Below, in pieces: positions 9,244 to 17,681 of a DNA stretch of 64,000 bases. Source of the stretch: Pseudomonas nicosulfuronedens (GTDB taxonomy: Bacteria > Pseudomonadota > Gammaproteobacteria > Pseudomonadales > Pseudomonadaceae); contig NZ_SWDV01000027.1 of NCBI RefSeq assembly GCF_005877905.1, positions 29,948 through 93,947 on the forward strand, written 5' to 3'. Every line of letters begins with the position of its first letter. Within the stretch, counting starts at the first letter, position 1. The position numbers and the translations under genes are program-made. The notes under the pieces are model-generated. The model made no database searches. It had not been told where the DNA came from and saw only the letters and a program-made list of their open reading frames with translations.

Positions 9244-9564
9244 ATGAAGATGACCGAGAAATTCGATCCACCCAGCCTGCGCCCGAAACGTCCGGGCCGC
9301 TGGCGCTGGCGCTTCGCCGCCGCGATCGCCGCAGTGATCGCCACCTTCGGCATCCTGTCCGCCATGGCTGGCGTTGCCGCCCTGCTCCGTCGCCAACCCG
9401 CCGTGGGCGTACTGCACATCGAACCGGGCGCCGGCGCCGTGCTACTGGTGATCGGCCTGCTCTGCCTCTGGCTGGGCGTCACCTTCTGGCGCGCCGCCCG
9501 CCGCCGCGCCCGCGGCCGCGAAGGCCTGAGCCTGTCGCCTCGACTGATGAAGCGCCGCGACTGA
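9244..9564 (+). CDS. Small membrane protein, unknown function
   Basis: A 106-residue protein with a basic N-terminus, two membrane helices (about residues 24-47 and 61-84) and a very Arg-rich C-terminal tail (FWRAARRRARGREG), placing both ends in the cytoplasm. A GAGG stands 10-13 bases before the ATG. No family is recognised. It lies between the isochorismatase-fold gene (173 bases upstream, containing two GC-rich hairpins at 9139-9165 and 9182-9195) and smrA. Confidence 0.75.
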   Translation: MKMTEKFDPPSLRPKRPGRWRWRFAAAIAAVIATFGILSAMAGVAALLRRQPAVGVLHIEPGAGAVLLVIGLLCLWLGVTFWRAARRRARGREGLSLSPRLMKRRD

Positions 9565-9642
9565 TCTCCCACGGGCAATGTGACGAATTTCCGCAGGGCA
9601 GGCACGATCCGTTAGACTGCGCGGCTCTTCGAGGAGGTGCGC

Positions 9643-10200
9643 ATGCAAGACGACGATTTTTCCCAGTTCGCCCGCGAGATGCGCGGCGTCAAGCGCATCA
9701 CCGTGGACCAGGCCGACACCGGCAAACCCAAGGCCGACCGCAAACAGCTCAAGGAGCTGCGGCAGAACGCGACCGTGCGTACCGAGAACATCCGGGTGGA
9801 CGGCCTGTCCGACCAGTTCGTCATCGACGTCGGCCCCGAAGACGAACTCTACTGGGCCCGCGACGGCGTCCAGGAAGGCCAGATCCGCAAGCTCAAGGCC
9901 GGCCAGATCGCCTTCGAAGGCAGCCTCGACCTGCACGGCATGAAAATCGAGACCGCCCGCGAAACCCTCTGGGACTTCATTGCCGAAGCCACCAAGTTCG
10001 AGATCCGCTGCGTCCGCGTCACCCACGGCAAGGCCGCGCGCATCGACGGCCGCAGCCCGATGGTGAAGAGCCACGTGAACACCTGGCTGCGCCAGCACCC
10101 GCAAGTGCTTGGCTTCACCTCCTGCCTGCCGCGCCACGGCGGCACCGGCGCCATCTACGTGATGCTGCGGCGCACCATGCTCGAAGGCCGCGACGAGTAA
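9643..10200 (+). CDS. Smr-domain DNA endonuclease (SmrA-like)
   Basis: A 185-residue protein of the stand-alone Smr family, related to the C-terminus of MutS2. The Smr domain covers about residues 90-180, with the LDLHGM motif, RVTHGKAAR (the H-G-K-G-type loop) and LPRHGGTGAIYVML at the end. Homologues nick or bind DNA junctions. The start is ATG at 9643 because GAGGAGG at 9631-9637 is 5 bases upstream; the in-frame GTG at 9637 overlaps that site. It is followed by folE on the same strand after 131 bases holding a short GC-rich palindrome but no T-run. Confidence 0.88.
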   Translation: MQDDDFSQFAREMRGVKRITVDQADTGKPKADRKQLKELRQNATVRTENIRVDGLSDQFVIDVGPEDELYWARDGVQEGQIRKLKAGQIAFEGSLDLHGMKIETARETLWDFIAEATKFEIRCVRVTHGKAARIDGRSPMVKSHVNTWLRQHPQVLGFTSCLPRHGGTGAIYVMLRRTMLEGRDE

Positions 10201-10331
10201 AACCCTGGCCGCGCGCCTGGCGACAAACCACCCGCCATAACGCGCCAACCGGCGCGCGGGCCTTGCCAGCCAAGGCGGAGCGCCCTACCCTGCGCCACGG
10301 TTTCTATTTTTGTCATTGCCACAGGTAGATC

Positions 10332-10877
10332 ATGTCCCTGGAACAAAACTACTCCGCGATCCTCAGCCAACTCGGTGAGGACGTCACCCGCGAAGGTCTG
10401 GTCGACACGCCCAAGCGTGCCGCCAAGGCCATGCAGTACCTTTGCCGCGGCTACCAGCAGACGCTGGAGGAGATCGTCAACGGCGCCCTGTTCAGCTCCG
10501 ACAACAGCGAAATGGTGCTGGTCAAGGACATCGAGCTCTACTCGCTGTGCGAACACCACCTGCTGCCGTTCATTGGCAAGGCGCACGTCGCCTATATCCC
10601 CAATGGCAAAGTCCTGGGCCTGTCCAAGGTCGCGCGCATCGTCGACATGTACGCCCGCCGCCTGCAGATCCAGGAGAACATGTCCCGGCAGATCGCCGAG
10701 GCCGTGCAGCAGGTCACCGGCGCGCTGGGCGTGGCCGTGGTGATCGAGGCCAAGCACATGTGCATGATGATGCGCGGCGTGGAGAAGCAGAACTCCTCGA
10801 TGGTCACCTCGGTGATGCTCGGCGAGTTCCGCGAGAACGCCGCCACCCGCAGCGAGTTCCTCAGCCTGATCCGCTGA
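10332..10877 (+). CDS. folE: GTP cyclohydrolase I
   Basis: A 181-residue type I enzyme making 7,8-dihydroneopterin triphosphate from GTP, the first step of folate/pterin synthesis. Zinc ligands are visible in [10 protein letters not shown] and in the later Cys of [10 protein letters not shown]; the [25 protein letters not shown] stretch is the family core. From memory PAO1 names the syntenic gene folE2, although it is the classical zinc FolE fold. The transcript ends at a strong terminator 17 bases after the stop codon. Confidence 0.96.
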   Translation: MSLEQNYSAILSQLGEDVTREGLVDTPKRAAKAMQYLCRGYQQTLEEIVNGALFSSDNSEMVLVKDIELYSLCEHHLLPFIGKAHVAYIPNGKVLGLSKVARIVDMYARRLQIQENMSRQIAEAVQQVTGALGVAVVIEAKHMCMMMRGVEKQNSSMVTSVMLGEFRENAATRSEFLSLIR

Positions 10878-10894
10878 TCGCGAACCGCCGCCAT

Positions 10895-10923
10895 GAAAAA
10901 ACCGGCCCCAGGGCCGGTTTTTT
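10895..10923. terminator. Bidirectional Rho-independent terminator
   Basis: The stem AAAAAACCGGCCC/GGGCCGGTTTTTT has a two-base loop and runs of A and T on the two sides. It serves folE on the plus strand and can also serve the convergent Cache protein gene, whose stop is at 10942. Confidence 0.9.
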
Positions 10924-10941
10924 GTGCCTGCAGGAAAGGGA

Positions 10942-11790
10942 TCAGCGAGTGTAGTAACCCACCGCGACCAGATAGTGGCCAGCCTTGCGCAGGAAGGCGT
11001 GCTTGTTCTCCACCTTGCTGGTCACCGGGTTGCGCCACTGGTACTCGAACTCGGCTTCGCCCTTGGCCTTCACCAGTTCCAGCATGGCGTGGCCGATGGG
11101 GTTACCGCCCGGGTCCTTGAGCGAGTCGAAATCGGTGCCGACCATCCGTGTGTTGAAGCCATGGGCGACGAACTTCGAGGTATCCAGGTCGACCACGAAG
11201 ACGTAGAGGTCATCCTCGATGAAGGCCTTGTCCCGTGCGGTGATCTGCTTGAAGGTGCCTTCCGGGTCGACCTCCACGGCCTTCACCGCCTTGTCCAGCA
11301 TGGCGGCGGCCTGTTGCGCCGAGGCACGCGGAATGTAGTAGCCCACCGCGAGGAAGCGCTCGCCGACGCGCTGGTAATAGACGTGCTTGCGCTCCACCTG
11401 CCCGTCCGCCCAGTTCTTCCAGCGGTAGTCGGCCTGCTGAACCTTGCCCGTCTCCGGCGACTTCAGCGTCTTGGCGAACTGCTGCTGCAGCGCGGGATCA
11501 AGCGTAGAGGAAACATCCCGGCCGATCAGCACCACCGACGGCCCGCCGCTGGCAAGCATGGTGCCGTGGCTGTCCACCACGAAGACGTAGAGGTCGCCAT
11601 CGACGAACTCGCCCTGGCGACTGAACGCGGCGAAGGCCTTGTCGCCCTCCTGCTTGTATGCGGCCACCGCCTTGGACAGCAGTGCCTTGGCGCGCTGGTC
11701 GTCCGACTGCGAGGTGGCCGACTGAGCGGCGAACAATGGGAAGGACGACAGGAAAGAAAGCAGCAGCAGTGACTTCAACAGCGTCTTCAT
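10942..11790 (-). CDS. Periplasmic tandem-Cache protein without output domain
   Basis: A 282-residue protein with a signal peptide (MKTLLKSLLLLSFLSSFPLFAA) and two similar Cache units. Each unit contains DLYVFVVD, a YRWKNW/YQWRNP motif, a K-H-V/A-Y/F stretch and a GYYIPR/GYYTR end (units about residues 50-165 and 185-282). Such units normally sit in chemoreceptors or kinases, but here there is no membrane helix after the signal and no signalling domain. It may be a soluble ligand-binding or scavenging protein, or an extracytoplasmic partner of another sensor. The ATG at 11790 begins the signal peptide. The bacteriohemerythrin gene ends 97 bases upstream on the same strand. Confidence 0.8.
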   Translation of the reverse strand: MKTLLKSLLLLSFLSSFPLFAAQSATSQSDDQRAKALLSKAVAAYKQEGDKAFAAFSRQGEFVDGDLYVFVVDSHGTMLASGGPSVVLIGRDVSSTLDPALQQQFAKTLKSPETGKVQQADYRWKNWADGQVERKHVYYQRVGERFLAVGYYIPRASAQQAAAMLDKAVKAVEVDPEGTFKQITARDKAFIEDDLYVFVVDLDTSKFVAHGFNTRMVGTDFDSLKDPGGNPIGHAMLELVKAKGEAEFEYQWRNPVTSKVENKHAFLRKAGHYLVAVGYYTR

Positions 11791-11887
11791 GCGCGAATAC
11801 CCCCGTGGCATTGCTTGTAGTTGTGCACAGAGCATAGTTAGCCGTGGGGGAATCGCGTCGGCATTCACCGGCAAAGTGTTGCGAAAT

Positions 11888-12349
11888 TCAGCCGAAGAAT
11901 CGCTTCATCGAGCGCGACAGCCAGCCGCCGTGGCTCTGGTCGCGGGTCAACTCGTGCATGGTCGCCTTCACCGCTTCCACGTAGTTCGCGTCGTCGTTGC
12001 GGATATGGTTGAACAGCCAGCGACCGAGCAGCCCCTTGAGCTCTTCGGCAACGTCCTCGCCGGCATCAAAGCGCTGACGGTAGTCGGAAACGCGCTTGAT
12101 GAAGAGTTCGTGGACCTTCTTGTGCGCGCGGGTGAACTGGTAGCCGGAGTCCTCCAGCAGGGTCTCCTCGAAGGCGAAGTGCGAGATGGTGTAGTCGACC
12201 AGTTCCTCGATCACGCCGCCGAGCATGGCTCGGTCGTGATGGGCCTGGGCCTCGTGCAGCTGGTTGATCATTTCGACGATGCGCTTGTGCTGTGCGTCGA
12301 TTACTCCGATCCCGGTATCGAGATCCGCCTGCCAGACCAGATAGGCCAT
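11888..12349 (-). CDS. Bacteriohemerythrin
   Basis: A 153-residue four-helix O2-binding protein with a di-iron centre. The ligands are all present: His21 (DAQHKRI), His57 and Glu61 (ISHFAFEE), His76 and His80 (AHKKVH), and His115/Asp120 (FNHIRNDD). Length and sequence match the microoxic hemerythrin of P. aeruginosa (from memory PA1673, Mhr), which delivers oxygen to terminal oxidases under low O2. The ATG at 12349 gives the canonical [14 protein letters not shown] start. No clear Anr/FNR box (TTGAT-N4-ATCAA) is seen upstream. Confidence 0.95.
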   Translation of the reverse strand: MAYLVWQADLDTGIGVIDAQHKRIVEMINQLHEAQAHHDRAMLGGVIEELVDYTISHFAFEETLLEDSGYQFTRAHKKVHELFIKRVSDYRQRFDAGEDVAEELKGLLGRWLFNHIRNDDANYVEAVKATMHELTRDQSHGGWLSRSMKRFFG

Positions 12350-12568
12350 CTTTCCCCTCCCCATGCCGGGCGACGACACTGCCTGCCGCTCGCGCCCGGC
12401 CACATCGGTACTTCCCGCATGGCAGCACGTCCAGATTAGGGAGGGCGACAAAACGCCGCCATGATGCCGGTCAACCCCAAAGCACCGGAATCAGCGGTTT
12501 AGAGCGGTTCTTTCGGATTCATCTGATGGCAAATTACTGGCCTTCAGCTCCGATATACGATTTCGCCT

Positions 12569-12645
12569 GTAGGAGCGAGCTTGCTCGCGAACCTCCCAGC
12601 GCCGGAGGGGCCGGAAAATCTGTTCGCGAGCAAGCTCGCTCCTAC
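12569..12645. repeat. Inverted pair of family-A REPs
   Basis: The 368-base gene-free stretch 12350-12717 holds this REP pair (spacer about 29 bases) and the terminator at 12668-12698. The remaining 200 bases upstream of the hemerythrin gene must include its promoter, but no convincing -35/-10 pair was found. Confidence 0.92.
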
Positions 12646-12667
12646 CAAGAGCAACTGGCGCACAATG

Positions 12668-12698
12668 AAAAACGCCGCTTCCAGGGAAGCGGCGTTTT
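12668..12698 (-). terminator. Rho-independent terminator of the GST operon
   Basis: AAAACGCCGCTTCC and GGAAGCGGCGTTTT pair around a three-base loop, with a T-run on each strand. It lies 19 bases downstream of the GST stop codon (12718) on the minus strand. Confidence 0.9.
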
Positions 12699-12717
12699 CA
12701 CTGAGCGAGCGCGAAGG

Positions 12718-13320
12718 TCAGTCTTCCATCCCCACATGCCGAGGGTGATCCGCCACCCGCGCCAGCCAGGCGTTGATCGCCGGGAAGGTCGACAGGTCGA
12801 AGCCGCCCTGGTGAGCGACATGGGTGTAGGCGTACAGGGTGATATCGGCGATAGAGTACGAGTCGCCCACCAGATAAGGCGTCTGCTCCAGCTGCTTCTC
12901 CATCACCTTCAGCGCCTTGTACCCGCCCTTTTGGCAGCGCGCATATTCCTCGCGGCGCTCCTCGGGCAGGCCGAGATAGAACTCGATGAAGCGCGCCACC
13001 GCCACGTAGGGCTCATGGCTGTACTGCTCGAAGAACTGCCATTGCAGCACCTGGGTGCGCAGGCGCGGCTCGCTGGGCAGCAGATCGCTGCCATCGGCGA
13101 GGAAGTTGAGGATGGCGTTGGATTCCCACAGGCAGGTGCCGTCCTCGAGCTTCAGTACGGGCACCTTGCCGTTGGGGTTCATCGCCAGGAACTCGGCAGT
13201 CTGTGTCTCACCCTTGAGGATGTCGATCTCGTGCCACTGGTAAGGCAGGCCGAGCAGATGCAGGGCCAGCTTGACCTTGTAGCAATTGCCGGACAGTTGA
13301 TCGCCGTAGACGGTGTACAT
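12718..13320 (-). CDS. Glutathione S-transferase
   Basis: A 200-residue cytosolic GST. The N-terminal thioredoxin-like domain begins MYTVYGDQLSGNCYKVKLAL, has the cis-Pro in NGKVPVL and the gamma-glutamyl-binding ESNAI; the C-terminal helical domain has the capping motif SIADITLYAYTH. Two ATGs are close (13326 and 13320). GAGGAG abuts the first and is 6 bases from the second, so 13320 is chosen. It follows the aminotransferase by 10 bases and shares its operon. Substrate unknown. Confidence 0.92.
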   Translation of the reverse strand: MYTVYGDQLSGNCYKVKLALHLLGLPYQWHEIDILKGETQTAEFLAMNPNGKVPVLKLEDGTCLWESNAILNFLADGSDLLPSEPRLRTQVLQWQFFEQYSHEPYVAVARFIEFYLGLPEERREEYARCQKGGYKALKVMEKQLEQTPYLVGDSYSIADITLYAYTHVAHQGGFDLSTFPAINAWLARVADHPRHVGMED

Positions 13321-13330
13321 GCTCATCTCC

Positions 13331-14488
13331 TCACTGGGCCTGGGCTTCACGGATCACCGCCGCCAGGCGACGGAGCCCCTCGCCGGCGCGTTCGGGCGCC
13401 ACGTGGCTGAAGTTAAGCCGCAAATAGCCGGGATTGGCATCCGGCTCGGTGAAGAAAGGCTCACCGGGCATGAAGGCCACGTTCTGCGCCAGCGCCGCAT
13501 CCAGCAACGTGCGGGTGTCCAGCGGCTGCTTGAGCCTGAGCCAGAAGAACAGCCCACCTTGCGGCACGTTCCACTCGGCCAGCTCGGCGAAATGCTCTTC
13601 CAGCTGCTTCTGCATGGCGTCGCGGCGGATGCGATAGAAATCGCGCAGTTCGGCCAGATGGCCACGGTAGGCCTCGGTGCCGAACCACTGCAACGCCTGC
13701 CACTGACCGACGCGGTTGGTGTGCAGGTCGGCGGACTGCTTCAGGCGCAGCAGGTGCGGGAACAGGTCGGGCGTGGCGATCAGGAAGCCCACCCGCAGGC
13801 CCGGCAGCAGCGTCTTGGAGACAGTGCCGGTATAGATCCAGCTGGATTGTTTCAGGCGGCTGACCAACGGAGTCGCGGCGCCCTGATCGAACACCAGCTC
13901 GCGGTAGGGTTCATCCTCGATCAGGGTCACGCCGAACTCGTCGAGCACTGCGGCCACTTCATCGCGACGCTGTTCGCTGTAGCGCACACCGGACGGATTC
14001 TGGAAAGTCGGGATCAGGTAGGCAAAGGCTGGTTTGCTGGTTTCGAGACGCTGGCGCAGCGCGACAACGTCCGGACCTTCGGCGCCCAGCGGCACGGTCA
14101 GGCAGTTCGCGCCGAACAGCTGGAAGGCCTGCAGCGCAGCGAGGTAAGTCGGCGCTTCGAGCAGCACCTCGGTGCCCGGGTCGATGAACAGCTTGCTCGC
14201 CAGGTCCAGCGTCTGCTGCGAGCCGCTGACGATCAGCACCTGGCTCGCCTTACAGGGCACGCCCAGCGCACGCGCCTCGGCAGCGATGGCCTCACGCAGC
14301 GCCGGCTCCCCTTCACTCATGCCGTACTGACCCATGCTCGCCGGCATGTCATCCCAGTTCACCTTTGGCAGCATCGGCTCGGCGGGCAGGCCGCCGGCGA
14401 AGGACATCACCTCCGGGCGCTGCGCCGCGGCGAGGATTTCACGGATCAGAGAGCTTTTCAGTCGGGCGATGCGTTCGGAGAAGGCCAT
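13331..14488 (-). CDS. PLP-dependent aminotransferase (class I, 2-aminoadipate/MocR-type branch)
   Basis: A 385-residue fold type I aminotransferase. The PLP lysine is in the VSKTLLPGLRVGF motif, the aromatic stacking region is SGSQQTLDLASKL, and the phosphate/pyridine contacts include IPTFQNPSG and IEDEPYREL. The sequence resembles 2-aminoadipate or valine-pyruvate-like transaminases. There is no N-terminal HTH, so it is the enzyme and not a MocR regulator. It forms an operon with the GST and is divergent from a MarR gene 81 bases away, which may regulate it. Confidence 0.9.
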   Translation of the reverse strand: MAFSERIARLKSSLIREILAAAQRPEVMSFAGGLPAEPMLPKVNWDDMPASMGQYGMSEGEPALREAIAAEARALGVPCKASQVLIVSGSQQTLDLASKLFIDPGTEVLLEAPTYLAALQAFQLFGANCLTVPLGAEGPDVVALRQRLETSKPAFAYLIPTFQNPSGVRYSEQRRDEVAAVLDEFGVTLIEDEPYRELVFDQGAATPLVSRLKQSSWIYTGTVSKTLLPGLRVGFLIATPDLFPHLLRLKQSADLHTNRVGQWQALQWFGTEAYRGHLAELRDFYRIRRDAMQKQLEEHFAELAEWNVPQGGLFFWLRLKQPLDTRTLLDAALAQNVAFMPGEPFFTEPDANPGYLRLNFSHVAPERAGEGLRRLAAVIREAQAQ

Positions 14489-14521
14489 GGGGTCACCGGT
14501 AGCGGGAGCACGGAAGAATGA

Positions 14522-14536
14522 GTCAAACTGGTTGAC
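14522..14536. promoter_or_regulatory. Candidate MarR operator in the divergent gap
   Basis: GTCAA and TTGAC form 5-base inverted arms around ACTGG in the 81-base gap between the aminotransferase and MarR genes. MarR proteins often bind such palindromes between divergent genes. The arms are short, so chance is possible. Confidence 0.35.
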
Positions 14537-14569
14537 CGAAGCTACGACGCCCGAGACGGATACGTCAAT

Positions 14570-15013
14570 ATGCCTGACCTAATAAAAAATGCGCTGCAAC
14601 TCCAGGCCATGGAAGCCTTCTTCCACAGCTACCGGGCCTTCACCGCGAAACCCGACGAGATGCTGGCGCGCCGCGGCCTGAGCCGGGTTCACCACCGCAT
14701 CCTGTTCTTTATCGCGCGCAATCCGGGGCTGAGCGTCAGCCAGCTGCTGTCCGCCCTCGGCGTGACCAAGCAGGCACTGAACGTGCCGCTGCGCCAATTG
14801 CTGGAGCGCGACCTGATCCGCAGTGAAGCCTGCGACAACGACAAGCGCCGGCGCCTGCTGGAGCTGACGACCGAGGGCGGCAAGCTGGAAAAGGCCCTGC
14901 GCCAGGAACAGGGGCGCCTGCTGCAACGGGCCTTCGACGAGGCCGGAGAGGACGCCGTTCGCGGCTGGCTGGCGGTCAACCAGGCCATCGCCTGGTCACA
15001 GGACGAAGACTAG
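14570..15013 (+). CDS. MarR-family transcriptional regulator
   Basis: A 147-residue winged-helix regulator. The recognition region is LSVSQLLSALGVTKQALNVPLRQLLERDLI, followed by the wing CDNDKRRRLLELT, a MarR hallmark (D-x-R-x-R-like). Helices at both ends would form the dimer interface. It is divergent from the aminotransferase-GST operon and is the obvious candidate regulator of it and of itself. The ATG at 14570 is the only reasonable start; the leader is short and its ribosome site weak. Its stop overlaps the convergent membrane-protein gene by 4 bases. Confidence 0.9.
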   Translation: MPDLIKNALQLQAMEAFFHSYRAFTAKPDEMLARRGLSRVHHRILFFIARNPGLSVSQLLSALGVTKQALNVPLRQLLERDLIRSEACDNDKRRRLLELTTEGGKLEKALRQEQGRLLQRAFDEAGEDAVRGWLAVNQAIAWSQDED

Positions 15014-15651
15014 CCGGCGGCGGCTTCCAGCTCGCGGGCGGCGCGCAGGAACATCAGCGCCAGCGGCAGCAGGCTGGCCATGGCCAGCGCAGTACCGGGC
15101 AGGAACAGCAGGACGCTGAGCAGGCACACGCCAGAGGTGACCTCCAGCCAGCCCATGATTTTCACCGACGGGTACGGCAACTCGATCTTCAGCAGGCGGA
15201 TGCCGTACCACAGGGTGACGATGCCGGTGGGTACGAAAAGCCCCATGAAGCCCATCAGCGCACCGTTGAATTCGCCGCTGAGCTGGTCGTCGAAAACCAG
15301 ACTGTAGGTCTGCATCACCAGCGCGATGGCGATCGACAGCCCAACCGGCCAGCCCAGTCCGCGGGCACTGAAGCGATCCTCGAGAAAATGTCGGGTGCGC
15401 CACAGCAGGAAGCAGCCGAGCACCGTACTGAGCACGCCGACCCAGAGTTCATAGCGCTGCCAGGTGCTCGACTCCTGCAGCGCGGCTGCGAAAGACAGGA
15501 CGAACAGCACCAGATTGCACAGTAACAGCGCCAGACTCAGGCCAGCGAGCAGGCGCAGGCGGCCGGAACTCCAGCGCCCGGCGAGGAATGCCCCCGGAGC
15601 GCTCTGATCCACCAGCTCGACCTTGGGGGCGGCGTAGGGATTCTGTTCCAT
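15010..15651 (-). CDS. Membrane protein with NPYAAP motif, unknown function
   Basis: A 213-residue integral membrane protein. It starts MEQNPYAAPKVEL, the N-terminal NPYAAP motif shared by a broad group of uncharacterised bacterial membrane proteins, followed by about five helices. No catalytic motif is seen. It is convergent with the MarR gene (4-base overlap of ends) and divergent from the LysE-type gene. Confidence 0.8.
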   Translation of the reverse strand: MEQNPYAAPKVELVDQSAPGAFLAGRWSSGRLRLLAGLSLALLLCNLVLFVLSFAAALQESSTWQRYELWVGVLSTVLGCFLLWRTRHFLEDRFSARGLGWPVGLSIAIALVMQTYSLVFDDQLSGEFNGALMGFMGLFVPTGIVTLWYGIRLLKIELPYPSVKIMGWLEVTSGVCLLSVLLFLPGTALAMASLLPLALMFLRAARELEAAAG

Positions 15652-15817
15652 GCTGGCGATCTTCCATCAGTCGTACGGCTTTCCCGCACCATACCGACGC
15701 ACTTTCGCGCACGCCACTGCTGCTAGCACTGTACGGGCCACTCGGCCGCTGGCTGTTATGGGACAGCCCGGAGCCTGCGGGATTAGTCTGGCCCGACAAC
15801 TAGACCGGTATACCGCC

Positions 15818-16420
15818 ATGCCCCTCGAACTCCTCGGCGCCTTCGTGCTGTTCGCCTTCGTCACCTCCATCACCCCCGGCCCCAACAACATGATGCTGCT
15901 GGCCTCGGGCGTGAACTTCGGCATCCGCCGCACCATTCCGCACATGCTCGGTATCAGCATCGGCTTCCTGCTGCTGGTGGTCGCCGTGGGCCTGGGCCTG
16001 CACCAGCTGTTCGAGCGTTTCCCGGCGACCTACGCGGCGCTGCGCTATGCCGGTGGCGCCTACCTGCTCTATCTGGCGTGGAAGATTGCCCGCTCCGGCG
16101 CGCCTGAGGCGAAAGGCGAGAACGCCGCCAGCCCCATGACCTTCCTCCAGGCTGCCGCTTTCCAGTGGGTCAACCCCAAGGCCTGGGTGATGGCCGTGGG
16201 CGCCATCGCCACCTACCTGCCGGCCAACAGCTGGATCGGCAACGTGGTGCTGATCGCCACCCTGTTCGCCGTGGTCAACCTGCCCAGCGTGGGCGTCTGG
16301 ACGGTGCTCGGCAGTCTGCTGCGGCGCTGGCTGGAAGATCCGCTACGGTTGCGCCTGTTCAACTTCGGCATGGCGGCACTGCTGGTCGCTTCGCTCTACC
16401 CTCTGCTTACCCGCACCTGA
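15818..16420 (+). CDS. LysE/RhtB-family exporter
   Basis: A 200-residue six-helix exporter of the LysE superfamily. The conserved TSITPGPNNMMLLASGVNFG near residue 15 and the FQWVNPKAWVMAVGA stretch near residue 113 are diagnostic. It probably exports amino acids or a related solute. The ATG at 15818 gives the canonical MPLELLGAFVLFAF start; a longer open frame to 15650 is not supported. It is followed after 13 bases by the BenE-like gene, so the two are probably co-transcribed. Confidence 0.9.
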   Translation: MPLELLGAFVLFAFVTSITPGPNNMMLLASGVNFGIRRTIPHMLGISIGFLLLVVAVGLGLHQLFERFPATYAALRYAGGAYLLYLAWKIARSGAPEAKGENAASPMTFLQAAAFQWVNPKAWVMAVGAIATYLPANSWIGNVVLIATLFAVVNLPSVGVWTVLGSLLRRWLEDPLRLRLFNFGMAALLVASLYPLLTRT

Positions 16421-16433
16421 CGGAAATTCGTGC

Positions 16434-17633
16434 ATGACTGACACCACACCCGCCTCTGCGCCCCTGCGCCCGCTGGCCGACTCTTCCCCCGCCGCCATCG
16501 TCGCCGGGTTCGTCGCCATGCTCACCGGCTACACCAGCTCGCTGGTGCTGATGTTCCAGGCCGGCCAGGCGGCAGGGCTGACCACCGCGCAGATATCCTC
16601 GTGGATCTGGGCGCTGTCCATCGGCATGGCCCTGACTACCATCGGCCTGACCCTGCGCTACCGCACCCCCATCGTCATCGCCTGGTCCACCCCCGGCGCC
16701 GCGCTGCTGATCAGCAGCCTGCCCGGCGTGCCTTATGGCGAGGCCATCGGCGCGTTCATCGTCTGCGCCGCGCTGATCACGATCTGCGGCATCACCGGCA
16801 GCTTCGACCGCCTGATGCGCCAGGTGCCCGGCTCGCTGGCCTCGGCCTTGCTGGCCGGCGTGCTGTTCCGCATCTGCATCGAGATCTGCAACGCCGCGCA
16901 GCAGCAGACGGCACTGGTGGTGGCAATGTTTGTCAGTTACCTCGTTGCCAAGCGCCTGTCGCCGCGCTATGCGGTGTTCGCTGCGTTGCTGGTGGGCATT
17001 GCCTTGGCCGGCTTCCTCGGCCTGCTGAACTTCAGCCACTTCCAGCTGGAGATCGCCCGCCCGGTGTGGACCACGCCGAGCTTCTCCCTGGCCGCCACCA
17101 TCAGCATCGCCATCCCGCTGTTCATCGTCGCCATGGCCTCGCAGAACATGCCCGGCCTCGCCGTGCTGCGTGCCGATGGCTACCAGGTACCCGCCTCGCC
17201 ACTGATCTCCACCACTGGCATCGCCTCGCTGCTGCTGGCGCCTTTCGGCTCCCACGGCATCAACCTGGCGGCCATCAGCGCAGCCATCTGCACTGGCCCG
17301 GAAGCCCACGAGAACCCGCACAAGCGCTACACCGCCGCGCTCTGGTGCGGGCTGTTCTACGGCATCGCCGGTATCTTCGGCGCCACCCTGGCCGCGCTGT
17401 TCGCGGCGCTCCCCAAGGCGCTGGTGCTGTCCATCGCCGCACTGGCCCTGCTCGGCTCGATCACCAATGGCCTGACCAACGCCATGGCCGACGCCCGCCA
17501 GCGCGAAGCGGCGATGGTGACCTTCCTGGTGACCGCCTCGGGCTTCACCCTGTTCTCCGTGGGCTCGGCCTTCTGGGGACTGGTGGCCGGCCTGCTGACC
17601 CAACTGGTGCTGAACTGGCGCCGCGCGCCGTAA
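16434..17633 (+). CDS. Benzoate/H+ symporter BenE-family transporter
   Basis: A 399-residue membrane protein of the BenE family (12-14 helices). The signature MASQNMPGLAVLRADGYQ and the FGSHGINLAAISAAICTGPEAHENP segment are characteristic. BenE imports benzoate with protons in aromatic degraders, but no ben or cat genes are here and the gene sits with an exporter, so the substrate is open. It follows the LysE-type gene by 13 bases. Confidence 0.92.
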   Translation: MTDTTPASAPLRPLADSSPAAIVAGFVAMLTGYTSSLVLMFQAGQAAGLTTAQISSWIWALSIGMALTTIGLTLRYRTPIVIAWSTPGAALLISSLPGVPYGEAIGAFIVCAALITICGITGSFDRLMRQVPGSLASALLAGVLFRICIEICNAAQQQTALVVAMFVSYLVAKRLSPRYAVFAALLVGIALAGFLGLLNFSHFQLEIARPVWTTPSFSLAATISIAIPLFIVAMASQNMPGLAVLRADGYQVPASPLISTTGIASLLLAPFGSHGINLAAISAAICTGPEAHENPHKRYTAALWCGLFYGIAGIFGATLAALFAALPKALVLSIAALALLGSITNGLTNAMADARQREAAMVTFLVTASGFTLFSVGSAFWGLVAGLLTQLVLNWRRAP

Positions 17634-17681
17634 GACCCTTCTGCTAGCATGCGGGCGTTTCCCGCCCACGGATCGCCCCGC

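Noticed and set aside
16434..17633. BenE-like gene as part of a benzoate operon
   Set aside because: No benzoate or catechol genes lie nearby and the adjacent gene is an exporter.
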